Source: Skeletonema marinoi (Eukaryota; Bacillariophyta; Thalassiosirophyceae; Thalassiosirales; Thalassiosiraceae). Taken from it: a stretch of DNA of 64,000 nucleotides. The stretch covers positions 124,001-188,000 of the forward strand of contig CM060504.1 in NCBI GenBank assembly GCA_030544225.1, given 5' to 3'. The translations under genes and the position numbers were made by a program. Shown one piece after another: positions 20,973 through 30,436 of this stretch (position 1 is the first letter of the stretch; each line of letters begins with the position of its first letter). Under the pieces are notes generated by a model that was not told the DNA's origin, made no database searches, and was given only the letters and a program-made list of their open reading frames with translations.

Positions 20973-22331
20973 TCAGAAGCGGAAGCTCCGGGGCATTTCT
21001 TTCGTCTTAGACTTTGTCTTCGCCTTCTCACGATCCTTCTTCTTTGTCCTTTCAAGACAAGCAGGGCCTTCTGGCACGGTCAACTTCGTTTTGTTCTTCA
21101 CGATAGTTGACCTCGGCACAATTGGTTTGATGCCAGAGGAGTTGCTACTCCTTAAAATATTTGAGGAAGTAGACACACTCAATCCCTTCTTCTTCGTGCG
21201 ATTGAAGCTGCCACTGTTCTCCTGCTCCAGCTCTTTTTCTAACTCTTTCACTGCGATGAAGTAATCCAGCTTTCCTTCGACTCTACTCATCATGGAGTGG
21301 GTGTCCTTTCCAAGCTCAAAATGTTCTTCTGCAACGACAAGATTTCGTTCTGAGATCTCTTTTTGCCTTGAGAAGTACATAGTATCGAACTTATTATCAA
21401 GATCACATGGACTCCATGATTTGGCCTGGACTTGAGTACTTGGACTTGGAGCTGGTGCCATCGCTCCGTGCTGTGCTGCATGCTGCGAATACAAAGCGGC
21501 ATCCTCTGCGAGACATTCGCTTGAACTCCATGGTTTGACCTGGGCTTGAGTATTTTGAGCTGGAGCAGAAAGCATTTCATCACCGTCGCCGGTCATGACG
21601 GATACTTCTTCTATTTTGAAGCTTTCCGCATCGAACGACGCCATCAAGTCAGCAGTCAAATCAGCAGTGGACAATGTCGCAGCCTCGTCTGCTGCAAACG
21701 AGACGCTTTTCACCACAGCAGGTTTGGTCGAGGGCAGATGTAGATCTGCTCCAGCCGTATCCAGCTCCCCCTCTCGACGAGTCAGCTCACGCCCAATATC
21801 CTCCTTCAAAGCTTTCAATCGCAAGAGTATTTTCATCAGCTCTGGATCTTTCACTGCTTTTGCACATTCCCCCGTAGTACTACTACTCCTGTACAACTGA
21901 GAACGAACCGCTCTCGGATCTTCGCTCTCACATATCAACTCCTCAATTCTAAGCTGAACAGCAGTCAATGCATCAATCAATTCCACTGTAGTTGTATCTC
22001 TTATGTCCTTATTTGTCCAACGTTCAATGGAGGACAAGTCGATAGCTTGCTCTGTGGTGGGACGAGGAAGAATCATCGGTGGCCTTTTCACCAATTCCAC
22101 CTCGATTTCTGCCAGACATTTGTGATGCTCTTGCAACTTATAATTGATTTCCACTATCTTTGAGTCGGTAGAACTCAGATCATCTTTTTGCTCCTGTAAA
22201 GCAATGATTGACTGGAGACGGCTCTCTTTTTGAGATAGCAATTGCTCGAAAGATGATTCCTCAACAGGTTTAGGTGAAACCAAGATTGATTCCTCAGGGC
22301 TGAACGGGAAGAACTTGGCAGGTTGGTCCAT
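20973..22331 (-). CDS. Unrecognised coiled-coil protein, 452 residues
   Basis: A single-exon frame starts at a clear ATG (MDQPAKFFPFSPEESIL). The first third is a predicted coiled coil (LQSIIALQEQKDDLSSTDSK and LQEHHKCLAEIEVELVKRP). The middle holds two related modules, APAQNTQAQVKPWSSSECL and APSPSTQVQAKSWSPCDLD, about 50 residues apart, which suggests internal duplication. The C-terminus is lysine-rich (KKKDREKAKTKSKTKEMPRSFRF in part), possibly a nuclear or microtubule-binding tail. I know no family for it. It is divergent from the gene at 22610, with 278 bp between starts. A degenerate copy of its extreme 3' end lies near 3030-3100. Confidence 0.7.
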   Translation of the reverse strand: MDQPAKFFPFSPEESILVSPKPVEESSFEQLLSQKESRLQSIIALQEQKDDLSSTDSKIVEINYKLQEHHKCLAEIEVELVKRPPMILPRPTTEQAIDLSSIERWTNKDIRDTTTVELIDALTAVQLRIEELICESEDPRAVRSQLYRSSSTTGECAKAVKDPELMKILLRLKALKEDIGRELTRREGELDTAGADLHLPSTKPAVVKSVSFAADEAATLSTADLTADLMASFDAESFKIEEVSVMTGDGDEMLSAPAQNTQAQVKPWSSSECLAEDAALYSQHAAQHGAMAPAPSPSTQVQAKSWSPCDLDNKFDTMYFSRQKEISERNLVVAEEHFELGKDTHSMMSRVEGKLDYFIAVKELEKELEQENSGSFNRTKKKGLSVSTSSNILRSSNSSGIKPIVPRSTIVKNKTKLTVPEGPACLERTKKKDREKAKTKSKTKEMPRSFRF

Positions 22332-22609
22332 TGGAGGGTTTGGGTGTCTACTCTCTCAGAAACGAAAGAGGAAAGTGAGGAGCACGGACAGGATGAGGAG
22401 TTCCTTCTCTGGGCGGGGATGAAAATTCGTTTGGAATTTCTGAAGGCCTCGCTCGACCAAAGAAACATCCCCAAAAGGGATGTTTCTTTTTATTTTGCGG
22501 GAGGCACTTTATCGGAAATTATTGCGACCCATGGAATGTCAGGTCGTCTTCTTTCTATTTTCATAAAATAGAACGAACATCACGGCACAGCAAAAGAAGA
22601 TTCGATTGA

Positions 22610-24451
22610 ATGGCACGACTACGACGCAACCTCATCAACATTGCAACTGATTTGAATGTCATTTCGTTGCACCTTCGGCATTCAAGAGATACTAATCCTC
22701 TCAGTCTGATTCTGAGCAAAGAGTTGTCTTCATTGTATTCAAGATTGTTGGAAGAGGCTGCATTCGTTGAAGAGTATCGTTCCAGCGATCCCAAAATATC
22801 TAAAGATGAGTTGGAGCAAGCAACATTAGACTCTGGATCTCAATCTATGGATAGACTTCTACCAATGTTGAACAGTGCCTCTGCCTCTGAAAATGAACAA
22901 ACCGACACACTGCCTATCGCGCATTCATCGCAGCAGATTCCTTCGGCAGTTATTGCAGACGTAGATGACGACTCAGATGCAGTAGACTCGCAGTTGCAGG
23001 AGGAAGAGATTTTATCATTGACAACCGCATCGACTACGACTGCATCAGATGTGCTCAACATTGTTGAGTTGAGAGCAATAGCTAAATCAGAGCACCTGGA
23101 CCTTGTCAAACGAATCGAAGAAGCTTATTTCGAAGCGACCACGAAGGCAGATATACAATTTCATTTGATGTTTGGGCAATATGGTGTATGGAGTCTAATG
23201 AATATCGCAATGTCTGATTTCTCTCTAAATAAGAGCTCTATTTGTGCCCGCGAAAGGCAGCTGAAAGCGCTCTTGTTGCTCATGGAAGATAGGTCGACTG
23301 CAAATGGATATGCTAAAATGTTTCGATTGACAGCTCTCGAGGCGTGGAAGAAAGCTGAATTAAAGTCTATTGACAATGGCCACATTTCAATGAATCTATC
23401 TGAGCCTGCTTCGACGTTACTAACCGCTTTGCAGGAGGAGGAGGAAGGCGAACAAAATGATACATGTGATAATTCTTCATCTTCATACCACTACCACCTG
23501 GCTGCCGAATCCGCTGTAGAGGGGTCAGGGATAGATACCAATTGGATCGATCTGGTGAAGTTTGTAGTACATATGAAGAGCGCTATGAATAGATATACCC
23601 TTGGGATAATCATGTGCCGTGTACTACAGATGGTCCCCTTTGGGAGTATTGCAAAGTGTATAAAGAACAAAAATACCATTGCGTTCCTTGACAAGAAGCT
23701 TGTCGATTGGACATGCTCAAAGCGTAGTATAGCCGATGTATTGGAGTCGCTAATCCTTCCATCATTGCAAGATGGAACCCCCGATGTTGATATGATAGAA
23801 GCGTATCGACTTGTGGTGTTTATATCACAGCGGCTGTCGTTTAAGGAGTTTGAAGAATATTTCCAGAAAGCAGAGTCTATCCCACTGAACAAATTGTTTG
23901 AGGAATGTGACCCTGCCCAATGTCTTCGACAATGCAAATCTGATAAAAGAAAGTCTTATTTTCTTGCGGAGGATTCCAATGCGAAAGATGATATCGACGA
24001 GAAGATTAGGAATAGAGCCAAAAGCAAATCAGTACTAGCAAGGACGAGAAGACTGACAGCGGCAAGAAGCTACCTCTTGCCACCTACGTTCACTTGTGCT
24101 ATTCAGAGATTACATTCTCGTGGTCTTCTCAGCGAGGGAGACATTTCCGCGAGTGTCTTCGGCATTAATTGTATGGCTGCTTCAAAATTTGCTTCTAATA
24201 CAAAGTACAACCTTCTTTGGGACGAAGAGAAACTCGTCAACCCTCAACGCGGCGACGAAGGATGCATTTGGAGTTTAATCAAGGATATTTCAGGACTAGG
24301 CGAAAAGGCTGCGAAAGCTTTTGAGAGCGACTGTGTCGTTCTGGATTTGACTCAAGATATTGCAGACGATACTAGCAAAACCTTGGAGCGGTTGAACGAT
24401 TACTTCAGATTATGCATTCACTCTGATTCAACAGATGGAATCGAGGTGTAA
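22610..24451 (+). CDS. Unrecognised 613-residue protein sharing its N-terminus with the 18073 gene
   Basis: A single-exon frame starts MARLRRNLINIATDL. Residues 1-88 match the N-terminus of the minus-strand gene at 18073-18651, after which the two proteins are unrelated. This pattern is expected if the shared module was copied or one tail was exchanged. The rest contains an acidic serine-rich stretch (about 90-150), then mostly helical sequence (ICARERQLKALLLLMEDRS, FVVHMKSAMNRYTLGIIMC, RLVVFISQRLSFKEFEEYF) and a conserved-looking end GEKAAKAFESDCVVLDLTQD. No catalytic or metal-binding motif is evident. No frame break was seen over 1.8 kb, so it is probably a functional host gene. Confidence 0.7.
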   Translation: MARLRRNLINIATDLNVISLHLRHSRDTNPLSLILSKELSSLYSRLLEEAAFVEEYRSSDPKISKDELEQATLDSGSQSMDRLLPMLNSASASENEQTDTLPIAHSSQQIPSAVIADVDDDSDAVDSQLQEEEILSLTTASTTTASDVLNIVELRAIAKSEHLDLVKRIEEAYFEATTKADIQFHLMFGQYGVWSLMNIAMSDFSLNKSSICARERQLKALLLLMEDRSTANGYAKMFRLTALEAWKKAELKSIDNGHISMNLSEPASTLLTALQEEEEGEQNDTCDNSSSSYHYHLAAESAVEGSGIDTNWIDLVKFVVHMKSAMNRYTLGIIMCRVLQMVPFGSIAKCIKNKNTIAFLDKKLVDWTCSKRSIADVLESLILPSLQDGTPDVDMIEAYRLVVFISQRLSFKEFEEYFQKAESIPLNKLFEECDPAQCLRQCKSDKRKSYFLAEDSNAKDDIDEKIRNRAKSKSVLARTRRLTAARSYLLPPTFTCAIQRLHSRGLLSEGDISASVFGINCMAASKFASNTKYNLLWDEEKLVNPQRGDEGCIWSLIKDISGLGEKAAKAFESDCVVLDLTQDIADDTSKTLERLNDYFRLCIHSDSTDGIEV

Positions 24452-24875
24452 GGCAGCGCATCTCGCAGTTTAGCTCCCCTATCGCTGGGCCGACGAAGAA
24501 ACACACAAGCACAAGTCCTCAGCTACTTCAGTCATCGGAATTTATTCTACTGTAGCTGGATTGATGTTTCTATACACTACTAGTAGTACTAGTCCAATGG
24601 AGTTTACTTTGTATCATATCTATTTACCTAGGTGGCATTCTGATGGCTATGGCTACTTAACGCCAGCATGCCCGACCAGCCACACTTCATATTTTTTCCT
24701 TGTGTCGGTTGTGACTACCGGACGGTTTTTTGACAGGTACAGTCTCTCATCTTCAACAAAACACAAAACTCAACACGCAGCCATCCATCCGTCCAGGCGC
24801 AAGATGTAGCAAGTACTTGGTAGCAAGGCAGGCAAACAAAAGGCAGCCGCATGCTAATGCTCTGACTGAACATAG
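24452..24875. other. Intergenic region, nothing recognised
   Basis: About 420 bp between the 613-residue gene and the decayed SGNH gene. It includes the inverted run CTAGTAGTACTAG near 24582. No open frame with recognisable content was found. Confidence 0.5.
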
Positions 24876-26193
24876 ATGATGAATAAACTGGATCCGCCAG
24901 ATCCACCAGATGAGCTTCTACCATTAGCAATAACAAGAAGCGGCAGCGATACAATCAGTGATAAAAGTGAAAGCAGAGGATGAGCCAATGACGATTCATC
25001 ACCATCATTGCAGTCAACTTCAATTTATCCGGCATTATCCAAGATATTATTCCGAGTGCTTCCTTTAGTCGTATTTGCCTTCAGCATAGGGACATGTACG
25101 CTCGGTGAATATGAGAATGAGGAGGCCTTGGAAGATATTGAATACAAGGGACATCTACAGACGCATCAACAAAATGCTCATTTAAATGCAAGTGACGCCC
25201 CTGCATCCAATCATTATAATGAATGGCCAAGATGGAAGCAAATCGGCACCGACTGTGCAGCAGACCAACGACTGGCGAATACCTCAACTCTTCACTGTGG
25301 AATTGCCGTGCATGGACAAATGATTATCGAGCCATTGATAGACAATGAACATGGGACATGCGGCGGAGTGAAAATTGGAACCGAATTATTGTTTGATGCC
25401 CAGCCGAGGTGAATGGACGACGACATGGGAGGGGCAATTGAATGATACGAATGCGACGATGACATTACCGCCACTACCGCGAAGATTTGGTAATCAATAC
25501 GACTCGTCGGAAGAAACAACTCAATCTCTACCAAGATGCAAAACACAGCAAGACATACTCGACGGCAATCAACAAGGATCACCTGACGCATTCGACAGAG
25601 AATGGGTGCCCAACTCCTGCCGCCTCGTTCCTCTAAATCCCTTCACTTGGACGGATCATTCCAAATGCCAAGTAACTATCATCATCATCATGATGGTGAC
25701 TCTCACATCCGCAATTTGTTCACTGCAACTGTAAATGGTCTACGAGGTTCGCCAGCGTTTTCGCCGATGCACAGGCAGGTAGTGAAGACAAGGATACAGG
25801 CATCATTTTAATATATGAGTGGCGGAAACATGGTGATGATGAGAGAGCCTCGGATCAGTTCGTGGTGCATAAAGGTACAAACAACAATACATATCACACA
25901 TCTCTTTTTGACGATTGTCCATGCGATGAGCACATTACACGTTGTTTGAGAATTGTCTTCATTTGGGCTCCTCATTTTGTGGAACAAGTGAAATATGTAC
26001 AACTGGTGAATGATCTGCAGGCAGATCTAGTGATAGTGGAACCAGGCAATTCCTATGAGGATAAAACAGTCTTATCACAAGAGTGGACAGCTGCAATGGA
26101 GAAGATTATCTTACAGCCGAATGAATATCGACATTTGGCAGTGCTACATTTTCCGTATGGTTGTGTACATGCCGAGCATACGTGGTATTCCTG
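24876..26193 (+). pseudogene. Decayed type II membrane protein with SGNH/PC-esterase-like domain
   Basis: The likely original start is ATG 24876 (MMNKLDPPDPPDELLPLAIT). An in-frame TGA follows at 24981-24983. The same frame then continues into a hydrophobic anchor, ILFRVLPLVVFAFSIGTC. The protein sense moves to another frame near 25400 (PR then GEWTTTWEGQL), again near 25690 just before GDSHIRNLFTATVNGL, and again near 25760 before ADAQAGSEDKDTGIILIYEW. The final part (VFIWAPHFVEQVKYVQLVND, VEPGNSYEDK) is open to 26193. GDSHIRNL is the block-I serine motif of SGNH acyl-esterase/transferase-like proteins that act on surface glycans in the Golgi. One stop and three one-base shifts make a pseudogene likely. 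Uncorrected sequencing errors are the alternative, since the nearby run is low complexity (ATC repeats). Confidence 0.7.
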
Positions 26194-26357
26194 AAGCGGT
26201 GGAAAGATGATTGTGAAGGTAAATATGATCAGCAGGTAATACTTTAAGGAGAAAGAATTTGATAGATGCATGGAGGACTATTGACTTTGTAGCTAGATTA
26301 CACCAAGGCCTTTGATTACACAATGCTAACGTTACATACAGCGGAGCCCTTGGGCTT

Positions 26358-26867
26358 TTAGGAACATTTTTCCAATGACTTGAATAGGAAATCATCAGAT
26401 AGGTAATCATCATCAGATTGGCAACAGTCTTCCGAGGCCTTCCCCATATTCATATCAGCAAGATCATCCGTAAGTTCGTCCAAGTTCAACAGCATATCTG
26501 CGGGATACTCAAAGGAGATTCTTGTGCACCGCTTTACCTTAGCGACAGGCTCGCTTGTAAACGAAGTTTGGATGCTTGCTGGACAGGATTGGCAGTACCT
26601 CTTCAGCCCTTTCATAGCTATTTGATGCATGTCGACATCGGCGTGTTCGAGGCGGACAGTGGCGTCACGTACACCGGGGATGGAGTAGTAGAGGAAAGGG
26701 TCTCGCTTCTTGAGGGATTTGAGATCTTGTGCAGAAAGGGATTTGTCCACGTTGACTTCCGTGGGAGCAGGATTGGCTGGAGACAACCGAGAAGCCAACT
26801 TTAGGATTTCAGGCCATTCATCGTTGGCATTGTCAATTGATTTGGTGTTGTTACTTTGGGTGCTCAT
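26358..26867 (-). CDS. Small unrecognised protein, 169 residues
   Basis: The minus-strand frame starts at ATG 26867 (MSTQSNNTKSIDNANDEWPE). Earlier in-frame codons lack an ATG. The middle reads DPFLYYSIPGVRDATVRLEH, followed by a cysteine-containing stretch (KGLKRYCQSCP). The end is acidic (DDYLSDDFLFKSLEKCS). I do not recognise a family. A decayed copy of its first roughly 25 codons exists at about 28225-28330, which shows that the 5' end has been duplicated. The compact look of the SIPGVRDATVRLEH block suggests a conserved short protein, but that is inference. Confidence 0.6.
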   Translation of the reverse strand: MSTQSNNTKSIDNANDEWPEILKLASRLSPANPAPTEVNVDKSLSAQDLKSLKKRDPFLYYSIPGVRDATVRLEHADVDMHQIAMKGLKRYCQSCPASIQTSFTSEPVAKVKRCTRISFEYPADMLLNLDELTDDLADMNMGKASEDCCQSDDDYLSDDFLFKSLEKCS

Positions 26868-28224
26868 ATTGAGAGTGGCGAGTTCCTCTCCTTGCTGTGG
26901 CAAATAGAATAATAATTCTACTTTTGTTTTTGTTTTTTGGGCAAATCCTCTCTACTTAGTTGTTATTGTTGACTGAATTGTGCAGGATTTGATCGTAAAC
27001 TGCAAGGAAGGCCTCAATCAGATGCAGCTGCTGTGTGCATTCTCATTCCAATCACAATAGGGATCTGCGTTTTGCAGTTCTTACTAATGTGTACGTCGAA
27101 TGATATCACAATGCCTCCTTCAATTTACATTGCGTCAACCTGTGCAGTGTTTGATCGTAAACTTGAAGGAAGAGCCCAGATGAAGCAGCTGTGCCACAAG
27201 GAAGGTGTCATTTGTACTTCCCCGTGACGTGTGAGATCACAGTAAGCTATTGAAAGTAGCTGTGCGTGTCAACCAGTGCACATAAAAGAATCCTGGTGTC
27301 AACTGTGCATTATTCCTCGTCAGATGAAGCAGCTGCTTCTTCCACAAGCCTGACATATTCTTCTGTAAGTATGTTTGTCAGCAAATCAGGGAGTCATCGA
27401 GTACCGCTTTCTGAAGATATGACACATACGTACTCTCCCCCAGCAAGACCAGACAGAGCGAGCATTACCTACTTGCGTCAGAGGTCAGAGCATAAGGAGC
27501 GCACCCAAGAACACCCAAGCAACAGCAGTCGGACCCAGAGAATAATTCAAGCGCAGTAGTATCACTGTCAGCCCCAATTTCCCATGGCCGGTGTCGGCTT
27601 GGTCTCGCCGTCTGATGCCGTTAGCCTCTAATGACCACGTCAAAGTCTTTGATGTGTTGCCGATACATCCGCAGCCGCATGAAAACCATAGATAAGATAG
27701 TACCATTTGATTCTATATTCGCCGCGGAACCATGTGGATGGGTCACTCAAATCATGTCCATTGTCTTAATAGGCATAGATAGACAATGGTGATACAATGT
27801 TGTGGCAGATTTCATGCCTCCTTGTAGCTCGCCTAATGCAGTCGACATGTGTAGAGGACCTATTCAGTAGTTGTAGTACATTAGCATTAGAGTAGTCACT
27901 ATCCTACTACATCCGCTTTGATGCTACACTGCACCGGTACATTTTAACTAAGATTCGATAGATTTAGTAACAACTGAAGTCTACGATTTGTCTTCGCTCC
28001 TTTTCTTTCTTAGTCTATCTCTATCTCTATCTCTATCTCTCGAGGTGTGCAATAGCTCTGTGGGGGCTTTTACTCGCGTATTAGGATTGAATAAGCTACT
28101 TCGTTCCGATGTTTTTGATTTGATATCATTAAACTCCGTTCTTCTCGAGCTAGATAACGGAGACATTGATGGAGGATTGCGTTGTCTTCTCGACGATGCT
28201 CGCGGGGATGAACTCTAGCACAGG
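26868..28224. other. Intergenic region with short local repeats
   Basis: No convincing gene. Between about 26980 and 27330 three diverged copies of a short block recur: TTGATCGTAAACT, GAAGGAAG, CAGATGAAGCAGCTG. One minus-strand stretch (28204-27981) is open and arginine/serine-rich with an RD-dipeptide run produced by the CTATCT microsatellite. It could be the last exon of a small gene, but no upstream exon was found. Confidence 0.4.
28015..28041. repeat. CTATCT hexanucleotide microsatellite
   Basis: Four perfect units of CTATCT plus a partial unit. On the minus strand, in the open frame there, it reads as a run of RD dipeptides. Confidence 0.9.
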
Positions 28225-28330
28225 CTAGTACAGGCAGGAGATAACAGAGAAGCCAACTTCAGAATTTCAGGCCATCATCGTTGGCATTGTCAATTGATTT
28301 ACTGTTGTTTCTTTGAGTACTGCTTTCGAG
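28225..28330 (-). pseudogene. Decayed copy of the 5' end of the 26358-26867 gene
   Basis: The minus strand reads SSTQRNNSKSIDNAND, matching MSTQSNNTKSIDNAND. It then loses one base and shifts into a stop (GLKF-stop). The homology covers about 100 bp and is flanked by unrelated sequence, so it is a partial copy and not a gene. Confidence 0.75.
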
Positions 28331-28632
28331 GAGGTTACATCTGTGTCCCTTCTGCTTATTCTATTATCGGCCTGCAAGCTATGTAGCAAGGAGTCTTTCT
28401 GCAGTGCTAGCATATTTATCTACGCACGTGCTCCCCGGCTGCCTATGGGTGACCCATGCATGTAAGATTTGCACGTACGTAGGAACTTGTTACACCATAC
28501 ATGTCCTAAGATGGAGCCGGACAACCAAAGGACAGCGAGACGAACCCCATCAACATAAAAAGCCGGCCCAAGCCAATCCAAATCAAAGCCCAAAGAAAGC
28601 CCGCTACGTAATTGCCTTACGCTTCATAAACC
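28331..28632. other. Intergenic / upstream of RING-CH gene
   Basis: About 300 bp upstream of the RING-CH gene start. No recognisable promoter motif or gene was seen. Confidence 0.4.
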
Positions 28633-30009
28633 ATGACGAAGGCCGAGAAAGACAGCACCGCTGCCACTATTGAATTCCCCGACGATGTGTCGTGCTGGCT
28701 ATGTCTAGAGGAGGGGCCAGATGAGTCGGGCAAGCCGTTGGTACGAGATTGCTCCTGCCGAGGAAGTTCCGGCGTCGCTCACATTGCATGCATCATCGGA
28801 TATGCTGAGAGCGAGAGCAGGCAAATCCACGAGAGAGAAGGCCCGGCAAAATGCATTATACCCTTCCACGACTGCCCGAGTTGCAAGCAACCGTATCAAA
28901 ATGATGTGCGTAAGGATCTCGCAAAAGCGGCTGTCAAATTTGTTGAGAGTGAGTTTTGTGGGGACAGTTTTCGTTCATTCCCTCACGAATTTCTCCGCAT
29001 GAATATTCTGATGAACCGAGTGGATACACTTCAAAATGAGGAGGATGCGGCTGATGCCAAAGAAATTGCTGAAAAATTTATCTCTGCATGCGACCGGTCG
29101 AAAATGAAATTAGACGTCGCGGGCGGAGGGCTTCGTCTGCGGGAGGAGAGCAGAGTTTTCAAGCTATTGGCAGCAAATGGCTATGCAACCATTGGTTCTT
29201 TCTACAGGAAAATTGAAGGAGGGCAAATGAGGGCGATTGAGTTCTTTGAAAAGGCCAGAGATGTATTCAAAACGATGCACACAACGGATGCTGAATTGGG
29301 TTTGACAGCAATTGGGAAAATTATTTCTGACATCAACTCAGAGCTCAGTGGCAACGTGGGCAACGCAAAAACTGCCGTGCATGGTGTGAAATTTCTCCGG
29401 CAAAAATATCTGAAAGGCATAAATTTGGTTGGTGAAAAGGATCCCATGGTAATTGGCATGGGTGTAGAGCTCGTCTATGGGCTCAAGACAGAGTTTAGGG
29501 CTATTGAAGCGGAGAGATTCGCTCGTAAATTGGTAGAAATTAGTCGCCGCACACATGGAGCTGATCATGGGTCCACCAAAAATGCAATTCGTGCTCTACA
29601 AGATATGACTACTCGCCAGATTGCCATTAGGCTTCCAGATGTTTCTGCCGCATTTCAGGCGCTAAGATATGAAAATGATGGGGAGAAGTGTGTCGTGCAA
29701 GGGCCTCTTGCATTTCCAAGGCAAACCGAAGAAGAACACGAGTGTGTGTTCGATAGTATTGATATCATTCTTGTTCCAGGAACGCCAGTTGTTTGTCATT
29801 CATTGCAGAAGGCAGCACATCTCAATGGCAAGATTGGTGAGGTGAGAGATGTTGAAATGAAAGAAAAAGAGGATGGGAGCAAGTATTTCGACAAAGATAC
29901 CGACCGCTGCGTAGTTCACTTTGAGGACAAGAGCTTGAAGCCTGTGAGAGTGAAGGCTACAAATCTACGTGTTGTATTTGACTTGCCAGCCGGCACCGCA
30001 GGTAACTAG
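28633..30009 (+). CDS. RING-CH (RINGv) zinc-finger protein with TPR-like repeats
   Basis: A 458-residue single-exon frame. Residues about 19-88 form a C4HC3 RING-CH finger: CWLC, then CSCRGSSGVAHIAC, then CPSCKQPY. This finger is typical of MARCH-type E3 ubiquitin ligases, but no membrane span follows, so this is a soluble member. The centre is helical; segments such as AIEFFEKARDVFKTMHTTDA and AERFARKLVEISRRTHGADH look like TPR units of the kinesin-light-chain type. The C-terminus, about 100 residues, contains VVCHSLQKAAHLNGKIGEV, resembling a small beta-barrel that recurs in diatom RING/MYND proteins. The stop is at 30007-30009. The next gene converges on it from 30437. Substrate and partners are unknown. 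Confidence 0.85.
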   Translation: MTKAEKDSTAATIEFPDDVSCWLCLEEGPDESGKPLVRDCSCRGSSGVAHIACIIGYAESESRQIHEREGPAKCIIPFHDCPSCKQPYQNDVRKDLAKAAVKFVESEFCGDSFRSFPHEFLRMNILMNRVDTLQNEEDAADAKEIAEKFISACDRSKMKLDVAGGGLRLREESRVFKLLAANGYATIGSFYRKIEGGQMRAIEFFEKARDVFKTMHTTDAELGLTAIGKIISDINSELSGNVGNAKTAVHGVKFLRQKYLKGINLVGEKDPMVIGMGVELVYGLKTEFRAIEAERFARKLVEISRRTHGADHGSTKNAIRALQDMTTRQIAIRLPDVSAAFQALRYENDGEKCVVQGPLAFPRQTEEEHECVFDSIDIILVPGTPVVCHSLQKAAHLNGKIGEVRDVEMKEKEDGSKYFDKDTDRCVVHFEDKSLKPVRVKATNLRVVFDLPAGTAGN

Positions 30010-30436
30010 ATGGTATTTCAAGCTCCCCCCACAGTTTCAGTTAGTCCGTTCAAATCAACTTCAGAAGAGAGAGAAGAGAAATATCACAAGCTATTATCAA
30101 CACCTCAAAGAATCATTCACAGTAAAAATAAGCATAAGTATGCACTCATGTGCATTTCCACCTACTCTTCTGACCTCGCCCGTAAATAAGTTGACCTCGT
30201 AATTTCTCTCCTTTCCTATTCGGAATCTTCATCTCATCTGCCCATCAACCAAGAAAGTACAATATCCTCTCAGGTGAAGGTATGTACATGCCAGACTGCC
30301 ACAACAAAACAAGTGCTCATCAAGTAGAGAGAAATCTGTTTCATGAGATAGTGAGTTGATGATTATGTATTAATCTTGATTAATCCACATCCACATGATG
30401 CATAACAGTCAAACTAAAATAAAATATATAGCTCAA
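30010..30436. other. Convergent intergenic region
   Basis: About 430 bp between convergent stop codons; A/T-rich near 30350-30430. No gene seen. It presumably holds the two 3' ends. Confidence 0.5.
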
